Shown piece by piece: positions 7,424-16,900 of a DNA stretch of 64,000 bases (the stretch's first letter is position 1; each line of letters starts with the position of its first letter). Origin of the DNA: JBJMQS01 sp045802605 (lineage in GTDB: Bacteria; Planctomycetota; Planctomycetia; Gemmatales; Gemmataceae). The notes under the pieces are model-generated. The model saw nothing but the letters and a program-made list of their open reading frames with translations. It did not search any database and was not told the origin of the DNA. Where the stretch lies: NCBI GenBank assembly GCA_045802605.1, contig JBJMQS010000070.1, positions 124,001 through 188,000 on the forward strand, read 5' to 3'. The position numbers were made by a program, and so were the translations under genes.

Positions 7424-8701
7424 TCACTTTTGAAGAATCGGCAGATAGTTATTGGGAATCTGCAAAATAATGCAAGCCATGGCCGTCGCATAGTCCGAAC
7501 TGAACGTGGGATCGCTCCACGCGCCGTCGGCCCGCTGGCGGCCTCGGTTGACCAGATCATCGCGGATCGCCGGGAACCAATCGTCCCAATCCTTGCCGCC
7601 AGCGGTCCAAAACGCCTGGGCCGCGTAGTAGTGAGCGTAGTAGTAGTGCACCTCGGCCACGGCGGCGCGGTTGGCCTGCACATTTCCTGGCTTAAAGTCT
7701 TTCAGGTATCGCAGTGCCTTCGTGACCGCTTCACCTTCGTACATTCCAGCCGAGTAGAGCGCACAAAGTCCGGCGGCCGAGCGTGGGAACGCTGCGGGGC
7801 CACCCTGCTTCTGGTAGCGAAACCCACCATCCTGGGTCTGGCACCGCTTCACGTACTCGATGCAATTATCGGCGATCGACTTGGGCACAGCGAGCCCGGC
7901 GTTGCGGGCGGATCGCAACGCCATCATCTGGGTAATCGTCACGGAAATGTCGGCCTGCTCCTTGATGGGGCGGTAGCGCCAGCCCCCTTCGGCGTTTTGG
8001 CAGGCGATGATCAGTTGCACGGCGCGATCGAGCGTGGCTCGCAGTCGCTTCGCCAGCGTCTCATCGTCCACCATGCCATGCAATTCGCCGAGGAACAGAG
8101 TGCCGAACCCGTGGCTATACATGGGGCCATGCGTCGTGTTGACTGGGTGATAAAGGAAGCCAGGCGTTTGATTGCTTTCGCACGACAACACGTATTGCAA
8201 CGCCTTCGTGACGTTCGCGCTATAGGTCCCGCGCCCCGGCTGGCTGCCACCGGCCATGAACGCGAGCCCGGCCAACGCGGTGATGGCGACGTTGCCTTGG
8301 TAGGGTGGCCTCTCGCCGAAGGACCCGTCGATGGCTTGCGATCGCGCGAGATAAGTCAGGCCACGATCGATGGCACGCTGGGTTTCCGGCGTGATGAGGT
8401 CGGTATTGGATTTGGGTGATTGGGCAGGCAAGCGGTAAGCGGCCGAGAGTGCAGCGGCTAGTGCGAGGAATGATCGGCGAGTGAGTTGTTGAGGACATTT
8501 TCGGCTGCCTTGTCCCCTCCCTCCGCCCTCTTCTTCCTCCCCCCGTATTTCCGGTCCCCTCCCCCCTTGTGGGGGACTAGTGGGTTGCGCGAGGGAACCG
8601 GAAGAAGACGGAAGGGGACCGGAGGGCAACAGGAGCGGCGCAGAGGTTGACCGCTGAAGAGCGCAAGCGACAGGCCCGAGAATTTTAGGAATGGGCCTCA
8701 T
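7424..8701 (-). CDS. Secreted prenyltransferase/squalene-cyclase-repeat (alpha/alpha toroid) protein
   Basis: The C-terminal ~330 residues of this 425-residue protein carry QW-like prenyltransferase/squalene oxidase repeats: SQAIDGSFG, CQNAEGGWRYRP, CQTQDGGFRYQ and a terminal ADGAWSD segment. They predict an alpha/alpha toroid. Such planctomycete proteins are not proven enzymes; no catalytic DxDD cyclase motif was seen. A twin-arginine signal (LTRRSFLALAAALSAA) lies about 75 residues from the chosen start, not at the N-terminus. The segment in between is low-complexity, encoded by a GC-rich repeat (8512-8640). The start at 8701 is chosen because its ATG overlaps the TGA of the upstream gene (ATGA). 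A longer version beginning at 8839 is unlikely. Confidence 0.82.
   Translation of the reverse strand: MRPIPKILGPVACALQRSTSAPLLLPSGPLPSSSGSLAQPTSPPQGGRGPEIRGEEEEGGGRGQGSRKCPQQLTRRSFLALAAALSAAYRLPAQSPKSNTDLITPETQRAIDRGLTYLARSQAIDGSFGERPPYQGNVAITALAGLAFMAGGSQPGRGTYSANVTKALQYVLSCESNQTPGFLYHPVNTTHGPMYSHGFGTLFLGELHGMVDDETLAKRLRATLDRAVQLIIACQNAEGGWRYRPIKEQADISVTITQMMALRSARNAGLAVPKSIADNCIEYVKRCQTQDGGFRYQKQGGPAAFPRSAAGLCALYSAGMYEGEAVTKALRYLKDFKPGNVQANRAAVAEVHYYYAHYYAAQAFWTAGGKDWDDWFPAIRDDLVNRGRQRADGAWSDPTFSSDYATAMACIILQIPNNYLPILQK
8512..8640. repeat. GC-rich purine/pyrimidine-biased imperfect inverted repeat
   Basis: On the plus strand a pyrimidine-rich half (CCCTCTTCTTCCTCCCCCC and following CCGGTCCCCTCCCCCCTTG) is followed, after a short core, by a purine-rich half containing GGAACCGGAAGAAGACGG and GGGGACCGGAGGG. 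The halves are imperfect inverse complements. The element lies wholly inside the 5' part of the prenyltransferase-repeat gene, beginning about 60 nt after the upstream gene's stop, and is translated in frame as Pro/Ser/Gly/Glu-rich sequence. Confidence 0.6.
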
Positions 8702-9552
8702 CGCCGTTCCTTCTCTCGGCGTTCGGATTCCGCTAGGCGGCTGTAATATTGCTGCAACAATTCGCGATACCGGGGCATGAATTTGTCTTTGTAATAGTGA
8801 TCCACTTCTTGGCGCAGCGTTTCGGGGAGGTGGCCCCACACATCTTTCGAATAATCTGAGAGCCGTTCGGGCGTGCCGCTCCGCTCGGGCGGCATCGTCG
8901 CGCCTTTCGCCTTGTCTGGATTGTTGCCGGGGTTACCCGGTGCTTCGCCGGGTTTTGTTCCTGGTTCGTTGGGCCGCTGTTCCGAAGCGCCCGCCTTGCC
9001 TTCACCAGGCTGCGCATTGGCGGCCATGGACTCGGAAGACTTGCCCGCCTTCGCACGACGATCGCGTCGCGACTCGCCGCCTTTGGCTTGGCCCGGATTA
9101 CTTCGCTCGCTGCGCTGACGCTCCCGCTCGCCCGGACTGCCTCCTGGGTGTGGCTGATTGGTGCCGCCCGACTGATCGCTGTGTTCGCCGCTGCCTCCCG
9201 GTCCGTCTTGCGGAGCTGTCTCCGATTTCGACTTGGATTTGTTATTCGACGCATTCGACGGCGGCGGGTTTTGCGGTGGGGGTTGTTCATCAGAAGGTGG
9301 TGGCGGTTGTTTGGCCAGCGACAGCAATCGATCGATATCTTCAATCACCTTTTCCTGGAGTTTGCGCGCCTCCTCGCCAATCTTTTGCCGGCGCAACTGG
9401 TCCTCAGTCGCGCGCATGTTTTGATCGAGCCGCATGCGGATCGTTTGCGGATCGCCCGCTTCGACTGTCGTTTCCGGCTTCGGAGGACCGACGAAATCCT
9501 TCGGTGGATCGGCGGCGAGCGCTGCCAACAGGAACAAGGACAGGGGCATCAT
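8698..9552 (-). CDS. Secreted Pro/Gly/Ser-rich protein of the DUF4175 operon
   Basis: A 284-residue protein with an N-terminal signal peptide (MMPLSLFLLAALAADPP). A short helical region (about residues 35-80) is followed by a long disordered stretch (about 80-235) rich in Pro, Gly, Ser, Asn and charged residues. The C-terminus is a conserved-looking helical module (DVWGHLPETLRQEVDHYYKD, then KFMPRYRELLQQYYSRLAES). No enzymatic motif is visible. It overlaps the DUF4175-like gene upstream (ATGATG) and the prenyltransferase-repeat gene downstream (ATGA) by 4 nt each, so all three are probably made in fixed ratio. The function is unknown; a periplasmic adaptor is a guess. Confidence 0.8.
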   Translation of the reverse strand: MMPLSLFLLAALAADPPKDFVGPPKPETTVEAGDPQTIRMRLDQNMRATEDQLRRQKIGEEARKLQEKVIEDIDRLLSLAKQPPPPSDEQPPPQNPPPSNASNNKSKSKSETAPQDGPGGSGEHSDQSGGTNQPHPGGSPGERERQRSERSNPGQAKGGESRRDRRAKAGKSSESMAANAQPGEGKAGASEQRPNEPGTKPGEAPGNPGNNPDKAKGATMPPERSGTPERLSDYSKDVWGHLPETLRQEVDHYYKDKFMPRYRELLQQYYSRLAESERREKERR

Positions 9553-12500
9553 TTCTTGCCTCCAGCGGGGGCTGGCTCCGGGACGACTTCGCTCAGCAAT
9601 TCCACAAGTTCAGTTTGCGCCTTTCGAATAGAATCGAGTTCGGCACGATCCGCGTCGGTCCAGGCCGCGGAATTGGGATGATCCTTCGCAAACGCAGCCG
9701 TACGCTCATTCACCTCGGACTGCAATTCTCGCAACGCTTGCAATTGCGCGGTCGCCGGAATCCGCTCGCCCGATTGGGGCCGGCTCGGCGAATCGCCGGC
9801 TTGACCCGATTGGCCGGCCGCCTGTTTGCTTTTGCGATCTGCTTCTTCCGGCGCGGCTTTGGTGAGTGCTTGCAATTGCTTGAGTCGTTTGAGGGCAAGT
9901 TCTTGGGGCTTGCGAATGGCGGCGCGATCGGCGTCGATCGTGGCCGCGTTGAGCCCGTTCTGCCGCGCGTCTTCGATAGCGGCCGCGGTTTGACTCATCG
10001 CCTCGGTCGCTTGATCTGCCATCCGCTTGAGAACCTTCAACGGCTGTAGATGGTCCTTCGTCGCCTGCTCGACCTCTTTGGCCATGCCGTCTTGGTCGCG
10101 GCCCAGATCGGCCAGGCTCTTGGTTAATGATCGCGACCACGCGCCGCCGGCCTGAGCCGCCTGGAACAGCCGTTCGCCTTCGGCCGCGAGCGCCGCTTGG
10201 CGATCGACCAAGCCGCCAAGCCGTTCGGAGAATTTCAGCGCTTTCTCTCGGCGGAGTTGTTCCTCGGTTTGGTTTTTCGCCTGCTGCGTTCGCTCCGCCG
10301 CGTCGTCGAGATGGTCGAGGGCATCGTCCTCGGCTTCGTCAGGATTGCGGCCTTGCTCCATCTCATCACCGGCCTGTTCCATCGCTTTGGCGGCACGCTC
10401 CATATCGCGAGCCGCGTCTGTTTGGCGTTGGCGGGTCAGCTCACGGGCCGTTTCGTGTGCTTGTTCAGCGAGTTTCTCTTCCTCTTTTGCGAGTCGCTGA
10501 AGTTGTTTCTTTCCCTCAGCCTCGTCTCCGATCTGAGCCGCCGCACGACTCTCCTTTTGCAGTGACTCCTGCATTTTGCTGAGGCGATCGACTTCTTGCT
10601 CGACGCGCTCGCGATCTTTGAGCAAGCGGTCCAGGTCAGGACTGTCGGCATCACGCAAAATGTCGCGAATCCGATCGAGTTGCTCGATGGCTTGATTCTG
10701 GCGTTCCTGGGCGTCGCCCAACTGATTCTTGGCGATGGACTCCGCGGCCCGGATCATCTGATTGGCGACCGGCTCTTTCGATTTGGTGGCGTTGCCGTGC
10801 GCGGCCTGTCGGGCTGAATCCAGAGCTTTCGCTTCGCGCTCGAGTCTCTCGGATTTCTCGCGCGAGGCGGAATCGCTAGTCGTTGGCGATTTCGCTGCAT
10901 CGCGAGCGGCGTCGGCATGAGCATCGAGTTGTTGCGTTAGATTCGCCGCCTTTTGCGCAAGCGCCTCCTGCCGTTCGCGCAACTGTTCCAGCGCGGCTCG
11001 ATCGTTTTTCGACACTGAGCCAGGATCAGTCCCCGGCGGCAGCTTGCGGGCCAATTCATCTCGCTCGGTTTTGAGCTGGCGTTGCTCGACGCCGAGGTTG
11101 GCGGCCTCGGCTGCTAGGGCGTTGGCAGCATTGCCTGCTTCGGCCAACTCCGCCAGTTCGCGCAAAGATCGTTCCGCCTCGGTTTGTTGCCGCACGGCAT
11201 CGGGCAACGGGCCGCGGTCGCGCTGGTCCGGCGGAGTCGGCCCCGGCTCATTGCGGGCTGCTGCCAGAGTCGGGCCGATCGGAGGCAGCACTTCATTGTC
11301 GAGCCGTTCCAAACCCTCGGCTAACCGTTCGGCACGATCGCGCGCGGGTGATGGCTCTGTGTTCTGCTCAGCCAAAAGGCGCGCGAGCCTTTCGGCCTGT
11401 GCGCGAAGTCCGTCGCGATCGTCGCCGAGCTTTTCCTGTATCTGTTGCTGCTCAGTGATCGCCCGATCCAGAGCTGCTGCGCTTTCGGACCGCAGTTGCC
11501 CGGTGGCACGCCGCTCGGTCTCCGCGGCGGCCGTCCGTCGATGCGCGTCGGCTTGACGAGCCAATAAGTCGCGCAGGCCGGCGGCCAGGTCCGATCGCGT
11601 CTTTTGCGCGATAGCGTCGAGCCGCTCGGAACTGACGATGCGCAGATCGACTTCGTGACTTCGTCCCGGTGCCTTCCACGGCGACACGTCGTCAAAATCC
11701 TCGGCGATGACCGAGATTGTCAGAACATCGCCGGTGGCGAGCGGCTTTCCATTCGCATGGCGAAACTGCGCGAGAGGTATTTGACGTTCGATGTCCAAAT
11801 GTTTTGGCCGGAGATTCACTGGATTTGCGATGGTGAGCCTGCTGGTGGCGCTGGAGATCGCTTTTCCGAGTTCATCGCCATCGTAGATAAGCAATCGTCG
11901 TGGTTTCTCATTCCCGTCCGTTCGATATTCGACGGCGACGCGACGAATCGAGAACACATTATCATCGATCGAGGCCTTGAGCGTGAATGATGCGGTGGGA
12001 AGCACCTCGAGCGAGTCTGTAGTCCAGGCGGGCCGTTCGAGCGCTACGGCAGGCGATGGATCTGGCTGCACACGAATATCGAGGGGGCGGCGGCCGGTGA
12101 GGCCCGTGGCGTCGGTGAGCAACAAATCGTAACTGCCTCCCACCATGGGAACAATCATTCCCGAACAGCGAGTACCGGTGGAGTCGAGCGCAAGCGGCAT
12201 CGGAGCGGCTACGGTCGTGATGGCCGGGCAAAATCCCAGAGCGGTCGTGATATCGTTCGCGCCGAAGAGCGGACCGATGAAGCCCGCCGCGACGCGCGGC
12301 TCGGGTCGCAACTGAATCGCGGCCGATGCGATCGGCCGATCGACCGCGGCTCGAATCGTGAGCTTGGTGCCCAAGACGGCCTCAATCGCGCAGGTCCCGG
12401 CCGGCAAATCGATGGCGGCTTGATCGGTGTACGTGGGATAGTCGAGGTGGATTTGTGGAGAAGGCCGGCCATCGAGGGCGGCAAGCTCTGCGGGCACCAG

Positions 12501-13358
12501 CACGTTGACCGAACGCCACCCGGTTGTCGCGTCATTGGCAGACAGTTGATACCGAAACGATCGCCACACTCGGCTCGGCTCGAGTTTGATGACAAACTGT
12601 TCCTTGCCGTTCTTCGATTGAGGGGTCAGCGGATAGGCATGCTCAACCGCTGTCGCACCTTCAAGTGCGAATAGCATTGTCGCCTGGTCCGGCACTCGGC
12701 CTTCAACCGCGACTTGCACTTCAAACGATTCACCGCGGGCCAATTGACTCGGCGCGACAACCGTCAGTTGGGTTTGTGGCGGCCAGGGATGCGCACCATA
12801 TGGGTCAGCCAACCGGGTGAGCAGCAATCCGACGTATGGTTGGAACAAAAGCGGCCCGACCACAATTGCCGCAACTACGATTGCGAACAATGCGACCCGC
12901 ACCGGCCGGCTGTCGGCGAGTCCGCTGAAATCGATATCGAGTGATTGGCCGATGGCACGCCGCTCGGTGGCACGGCGCAGTTGTGCGGAGCCGGAGCTCT
13001 CGTGGTCGCGGGCAAACTCGACGGCACTGGCGAGTGCGTCGTCGAAATGGGGATAGTGGTGCTCGATTTCAAGCGCGACGTGGGCTTCATCGCCGACCGC
13101 CCGCAGAGGATTAATCAGCAAACGCCGAGCGAGCCAAACGACTTCAACGATCAGCCCGGCGAGGAGAAACGCGCGAACCACCGAAGGAAGCTGAAAAGCG
13201 AGATCGAGCCAGCAAGCCAGCGCCGCCGATATGCTGATGCCCGCAACGAACCCAATAATGCCGCTGGTCAGCGCGATCTGCCGCAAGCGCTGGCGGAGCT
13301 CATCGAGCCGGGCGTGCAAATCGCCCGTTTGTGGTCGCGGCTGAAGGACTAACGGCAT
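9549..13358 (-). CDS. Large DUF4175-like membrane protein with long coiled coil
   Basis: A protein of 1269 residues. The N-terminal ~200 residues contain about three membrane segments (IALTSGIIGFVAGISISAAL, VVRAFLLAGLIVEVVWLA and VALFAIVVAAIVVGPLLF). A beta-rich extracytoplasmic region to about residue 550 follows, then roughly 650 residues of Glu/Gln/Arg/Ala-rich heptad sequence predicted as coiled coil. This matches the DUF4175 family found next to BatA/DUF58-type genes. The start at 13358 (MPLVLQPRP) is preferred to 13436, whose extra 26 residues look unlike a protein N-terminus. It is the first gene of the operon ending in the FkbM methyltransferase. Its role is unknown; architecture suggests an envelope-spanning scaffold. 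Confidence 0.82.
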   Translation of the reverse strand: MPLVLQPRPQTGDLHARLDELRQRLRQIALTSGIIGFVAGISISAALACWLDLAFQLPSVVRAFLLAGLIVEVVWLARRLLINPLRAVGDEAHVALEIEHHYPHFDDALASAVEFARDHESSGSAQLRRATERRAIGQSLDIDFSGLADSRPVRVALFAIVVAAIVVGPLLFQPYVGLLLTRLADPYGAHPWPPQTQLTVVAPSQLARGESFEVQVAVEGRVPDQATMLFALEGATAVEHAYPLTPQSKNGKEQFVIKLEPSRVWRSFRYQLSANDATTGWRSVNVLVPAELAALDGRPSPQIHLDYPTYTDQAAIDLPAGTCAIEAVLGTKLTIRAAVDRPIASAAIQLRPEPRVAAGFIGPLFGANDITTALGFCPAITTVAAPMPLALDSTGTRCSGMIVPMVGGSYDLLLTDATGLTGRRPLDIRVQPDPSPAVALERPAWTTDSLEVLPTASFTLKASIDDNVFSIRRVAVEYRTDGNEKPRRLLIYDGDELGKAISSATSRLTIANPVNLRPKHLDIERQIPLAQFRHANGKPLATGDVLTISVIAEDFDDVSPWKAPGRSHEVDLRIVSSERLDAIAQKTRSDLAAGLRDLLARQADAHRRTAAAETERRATGQLRSESAAALDRAITEQQQIQEKLGDDRDGLRAQAERLARLLAEQNTEPSPARDRAERLAEGLERLDNEVLPPIGPTLAAARNEPGPTPPDQRDRGPLPDAVRQQTEAERSLRELAELAEAGNAANALAAEAANLGVEQRQLKTERDELARKLPPGTDPGSVSKNDRAALEQLRERQEALAQKAANLTQQLDAHADAARDAAKSPTTSDSASREKSERLEREAKALDSARQAAHGNATKSKEPVANQMIRAAESIAKNQLGDAQERQNQAIEQLDRIRDILRDADSPDLDRLLKDRERVEQEVDRLSKMQESLQKESRAAAQIGDEAEGKKQLQRLAKEEEKLAEQAHETARELTRQRQTDAARDMERAAKAMEQAGDEMEQGRNPDEAEDDALDHLDDAAERTQQAKNQTEEQLRREKALKFSERLGGLVDRQAALAAEGERLFQAAQAGGAWSRSLTKSLADLGRDQDGMAKEVEQATKDHLQPLKVLKRMADQATEAMSQTAAAIEDARQNGLNAATIDADRAAIRKPQELALKRLKQLQALTKAAPEEADRKSKQAAGQSGQAGDSPSRPQSGERIPATAQLQALRELQSEVNERTAAFAKDHPNSAAWTDADRAELDSIRKAQTELVELLSEVVPEPAPAGGKK

Positions 13359-13528
13359 ACACCGGCACCCGTAATTGAGGGTGAAGCCATTGTACCAATG
13401 AGGACGATTAACGGTCCCGATGTCAACTGTTGCCAAAAACCAGCAAAACGCCGTAAATCGAGCTTGGCTGCGGGGTGGAGTTCTGGAAGGATGACCAACG
13501 AGCCGTCTAAGAGTAAAGGGGCGGGCTT

Positions 13529-13861
13529 GTGACGACGCGAAGAAAACTAATAGTAAGTTCGCTCGTCCTGCTCACGTCGCTGGTCGTGGTTGGAATGGTC
13601 TTTCGGCGTCCCTCGCTGAGTGATTTAGCACACATCCGAGAAGGTATGACGCAAACAGAAGTCGAGTCTATTCTTGGCCGTCCTCAAAGCGATCGCGTTT
13701 GTTCAAATGGGACACGCTATTCGTCGTGGAATTGCTCCGACGGCCGCTGCTTGGTGATGTACGGTGAAACCGGCAGAGTTGAGTATTCGGGGGGAGAATT
13801 CGAACACCGCAGGAAATGGTATGAGCGTTTTTTGCCGTTTACGTTGCGTGAACTGGATTGA
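13529..13861 (+). CDS. Small membrane-anchored protein with SmpA/OmlA (BamE)-like fold
   Basis: A 110-residue protein with an N-terminal hydrophobic anchor or signal (IVSSLVLLTSLVVVGMVF). It has the motif IREGMTQTEVESILGRPQSD, typical of SmpA/OmlA/BamE-like domains, then a short beta region (TRYSSWNCSDGRCLVMYGETGRVEY). No lipobox cysteine is seen at the signal end. The start codon is GTG with AAAGGGGCGG upstream. It is a single plus-strand gene between two long minus-strand operons, convergent with the BatA/VWA fusion. The fold assignment rests on the motif only. Confidence 0.68.
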   Translation: MTTRRKLIVSSLVLLTSLVVVGMVFRRPSLSDLAHIREGMTQTEVESILGRPQSDRVCSNGTRYSSWNCSDGRCLVMYGETGRVEYSGGEFEHRRKWYERFLPFTLRELD

Positions 13862-13940
13862 TTGGCCAATTCCGTTGGTCTCGCCAATGCGGCACAAAAA
13901 CACCCTGCTCTGAAAATCCTGAAACGTAATACGAAACGTC

Positions 13941-16900
13941 TCACACCAGCCCCTGCCTCTTCCTCAGGGCCCACTCCGCCGTGATGAGTCCTATCGTCAG
14001 CAGGAACATGAACGGCAGGTTCCATATGGGCCGGGGTGGGCGGGGCTGATGAAGGGTCACGCGGGGCATGGGAGGCAACTCGTCCAAGAGTTTGGAGGCC
14101 GTTGCCAGTGTGTAGAAGTGGCCGCGAGAGATTTGGGCAGCCTGTTCCATGTCGCCGCGGTTCATGCGCAACTGATCCATTTCGCCGGGCGGAGCTTGGA
14201 CCCGGGCATCGGCGTGGGGCGGCGTGCCGGGGCCGGAATCGGGGGCCACGAGAAAAAAGTGATACACGCCTTCGGGAGTGCGGGTGACGATCGTTTCGTA
14301 GGTCGCCCGGCTGCCGGGCATCGCCGCCAGTTGCAAGGTTTGGCGTTCTGAAGTCCCGGAGGACGGCGTGCGATCGAGCGTCACCTTCACCGGCGTGTCC
14401 GGACTTGGCGGCGGCTTGTCGTCGGGGAATCGGACCGTCACGTGGATCGGCTCGCCACGGCGATAGGCCGTTTGGCGGTCCAGTCGCAGCTCGGCTCGGC
14501 CCGGCCGCGATTGTGCGAGATGTCGGATCATTTGCAACCAGAACTGATTGAATCGCACTTCGTCACTGCGATAGCGCCACCGCCAGGTTTCCTCGAAGCC
14601 GAACAGCATGACCCGGCCCGCGCCGACGAACTGCTGCAAAATCAATGGCGATGCCGCACCAGATTCGGAGGCGGGCAGTTCGGCGAGCACCTCGGCGGCC
14701 GGCTTGGGCTGCAGGCTAGTGGCTGCCCAGTACAGTGGACGAAGCTTGGACCAAGCGCTAAGGTTCTCTTCCTCATCGGGGGCAAAGCGCAGCGCGTGAT
14801 GACTGCGGCCAACGGCGGTCAGCCGTACTTGATAGCCGGCAGAGCGAACTGTCGAGCCCGGTCCCTCGGGCCGGGCGTCCGCGGGCAAAACACTGGCGAG
14901 CGGCGTGTTCCGCCAGGTGGCGAGCGGGTGATTGGGGCCGCACTCGAAGAGCAGCCCGCCGCCGCGCTCGCGGACAAAGTCGGCCAGCCACTGCAAGTGT
15001 TTCTCACCTAGTTCCGGATGCGATGGATCGACATCACCAAGAATCACGACGTCGTAATGGGCGAACAAATCATCGCGTGTAACCGGGAAACTCTCCAGTG
15101 CCGAGCGATCTTGCCGCGGATAATCAGGGTCAGCATCCAGAAGTAGAACTTTCAGCTCGACGGATTTGTTGCCACGGATTGCTTCAGTCTCGCGCTCAAA
15201 AAGCGTTTTCACCGCGCGATAATCGTAGCGAGGCCGGCCATCGATCAGCAGCACTCGGGTGCGCTTGAACTCCGTAACGAACACCGAGCGTTCGAGCCGA
15301 TTGTTGCCGGTGTCCTCCTCGCCGGGCTGCGGAGTGGCTTCGAGCACATAGGTTCGCTCGCCCGGCTCTCGCGGCACGACAACGACGCGCACCTTGGCGG
15401 GAGTTCCCGTCGCGTTGGCCATCACCTCAGCGCGGGCCACTTCGACCAGTTGATCGCCTTTGCGTTCCGAAAGCACGATCGGCACCGGTCCCGAGGCGCC
15501 GCCGCGCGACGTGAGCTGGGCTTCAAATACGAGCCGATCGCCCACATGCACGACATCATCCACGCGCAGATCACTCAGCACCAAATCACGCGGCTCCTGC
15601 GCATCACCCAGGCCAACAAAGGTCAGCGGCACGCCCGAGCGGGCCGCGTGCCGGCTCGCAGCAACAATGTCTTCACCGTCGGTCGTTATTCCGTCAGTGA
15701 GGACGATCACGCCGGCTAGGGTTGCACCGCGGAACTCTTGCAGCACGCTATGAATCGCATCCCCGAGCCGACTGGACGGGCCATTCGCTTGCAACGCGCG
15801 CACTTCATTCTTGGCCGCATCTGTCTCGGATGTCTCGTCGATTTCCGCGACGCGCGCGAGCTTGTCTGACATGCGAAATACGTGCAGCCGAGTCTGCCGG
15901 CCATTGACGAGCTCCGCGAGCCAGCCATCTTGCGGCCTGGTGAGCAAGGCTTGAGCGAGTTGCAATCGAGTCGCGCTGGTGCCGGCGGCGATGTCGAGGG
16001 CCACCTTTGCAGATGCCGGGTCGGGATAAGTGTCTGACACTCCCATGCTCTGCGAATCATCGATGAGCACAACGAGGTCAGGCCAACCTTCACGCTCGAA
16101 AATCAGCCGCAACTGGGGCAACAAGACACCGAGGATTAACAGCACGAGGCCGAAGCGCAGCCCCGCGAGCGGCCAACCGGCCATTCGCGAGGTGCGACGC
16201 AGCTCCCGGAAATAGATGAAGCCCGCGAGTGCCAGCGCACTCAGGGCGGTTAAGCCTACCAGCCAACGATCGGTGGTCGCGTCGGCCGTGAACACTGGGA
16301 GCCGGTCGATTCGCCAGCGAGTTCCTTCCCCGGCGGCAGCCGGTGGCACCCCCAAGCGATGTTCGACCGCCGAGCGGATACTGGCCGGCAGAAACTCCAA
16401 GGTTTCGCCGACTGCCGCAGCATGGATCAACACGATGGCGCCAATCGCAACTATCAACAGCGGCACGCAGGTGGCGAGTGCCAGCAGTGCGTCGCCACCG
16501 CGGCGAATCAAGGTGGGAGCGGGTCGATCCAGGGAAGTTGGCGGTTCTCGGGCGGAACCCCAGCGCCAGGCCATGAGAGGCTCGACAAACAACAGCACGA
16601 GTGCGAAGAGCAGTAGATAGCGAGCGACATTCGCACCGAGCGCACCGGAGTCCTCCGGTGCGGCGATCACATCGCCGCCCGTCGCGTCAGGCCGAATGCG
16701 AATTTGGCCGGGGTCGGTGATGACTTGCGGCTCGTCGTCCGTCCCGGTAGGCGGCAAATCGCCGACCGTCGCGCGCGACAAAGCGCTCTCTCCCGACGGG
16801 ACATTGACGGCGAAGGTGTGGACGGTGCCCGCGACTTTGGCTGTGTAGATCCCGGCGCGATCGGTATCGGTGAAACGGATTCGCGGCGCATCGTCACCCG

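Noticed and set aside
7184..8419. Plus-strand open frame opposite the aminotransferase and toroid genes
   Set aside because: Crosses two real coupled genes, has no family-like motif and no plausible start signal.
8220..8498. ATG at 8498 as alternative start of the toroid protein
   Set aside because: It is one base out of frame with the RRSFL signal and the repeats; using it would require a frameshift.
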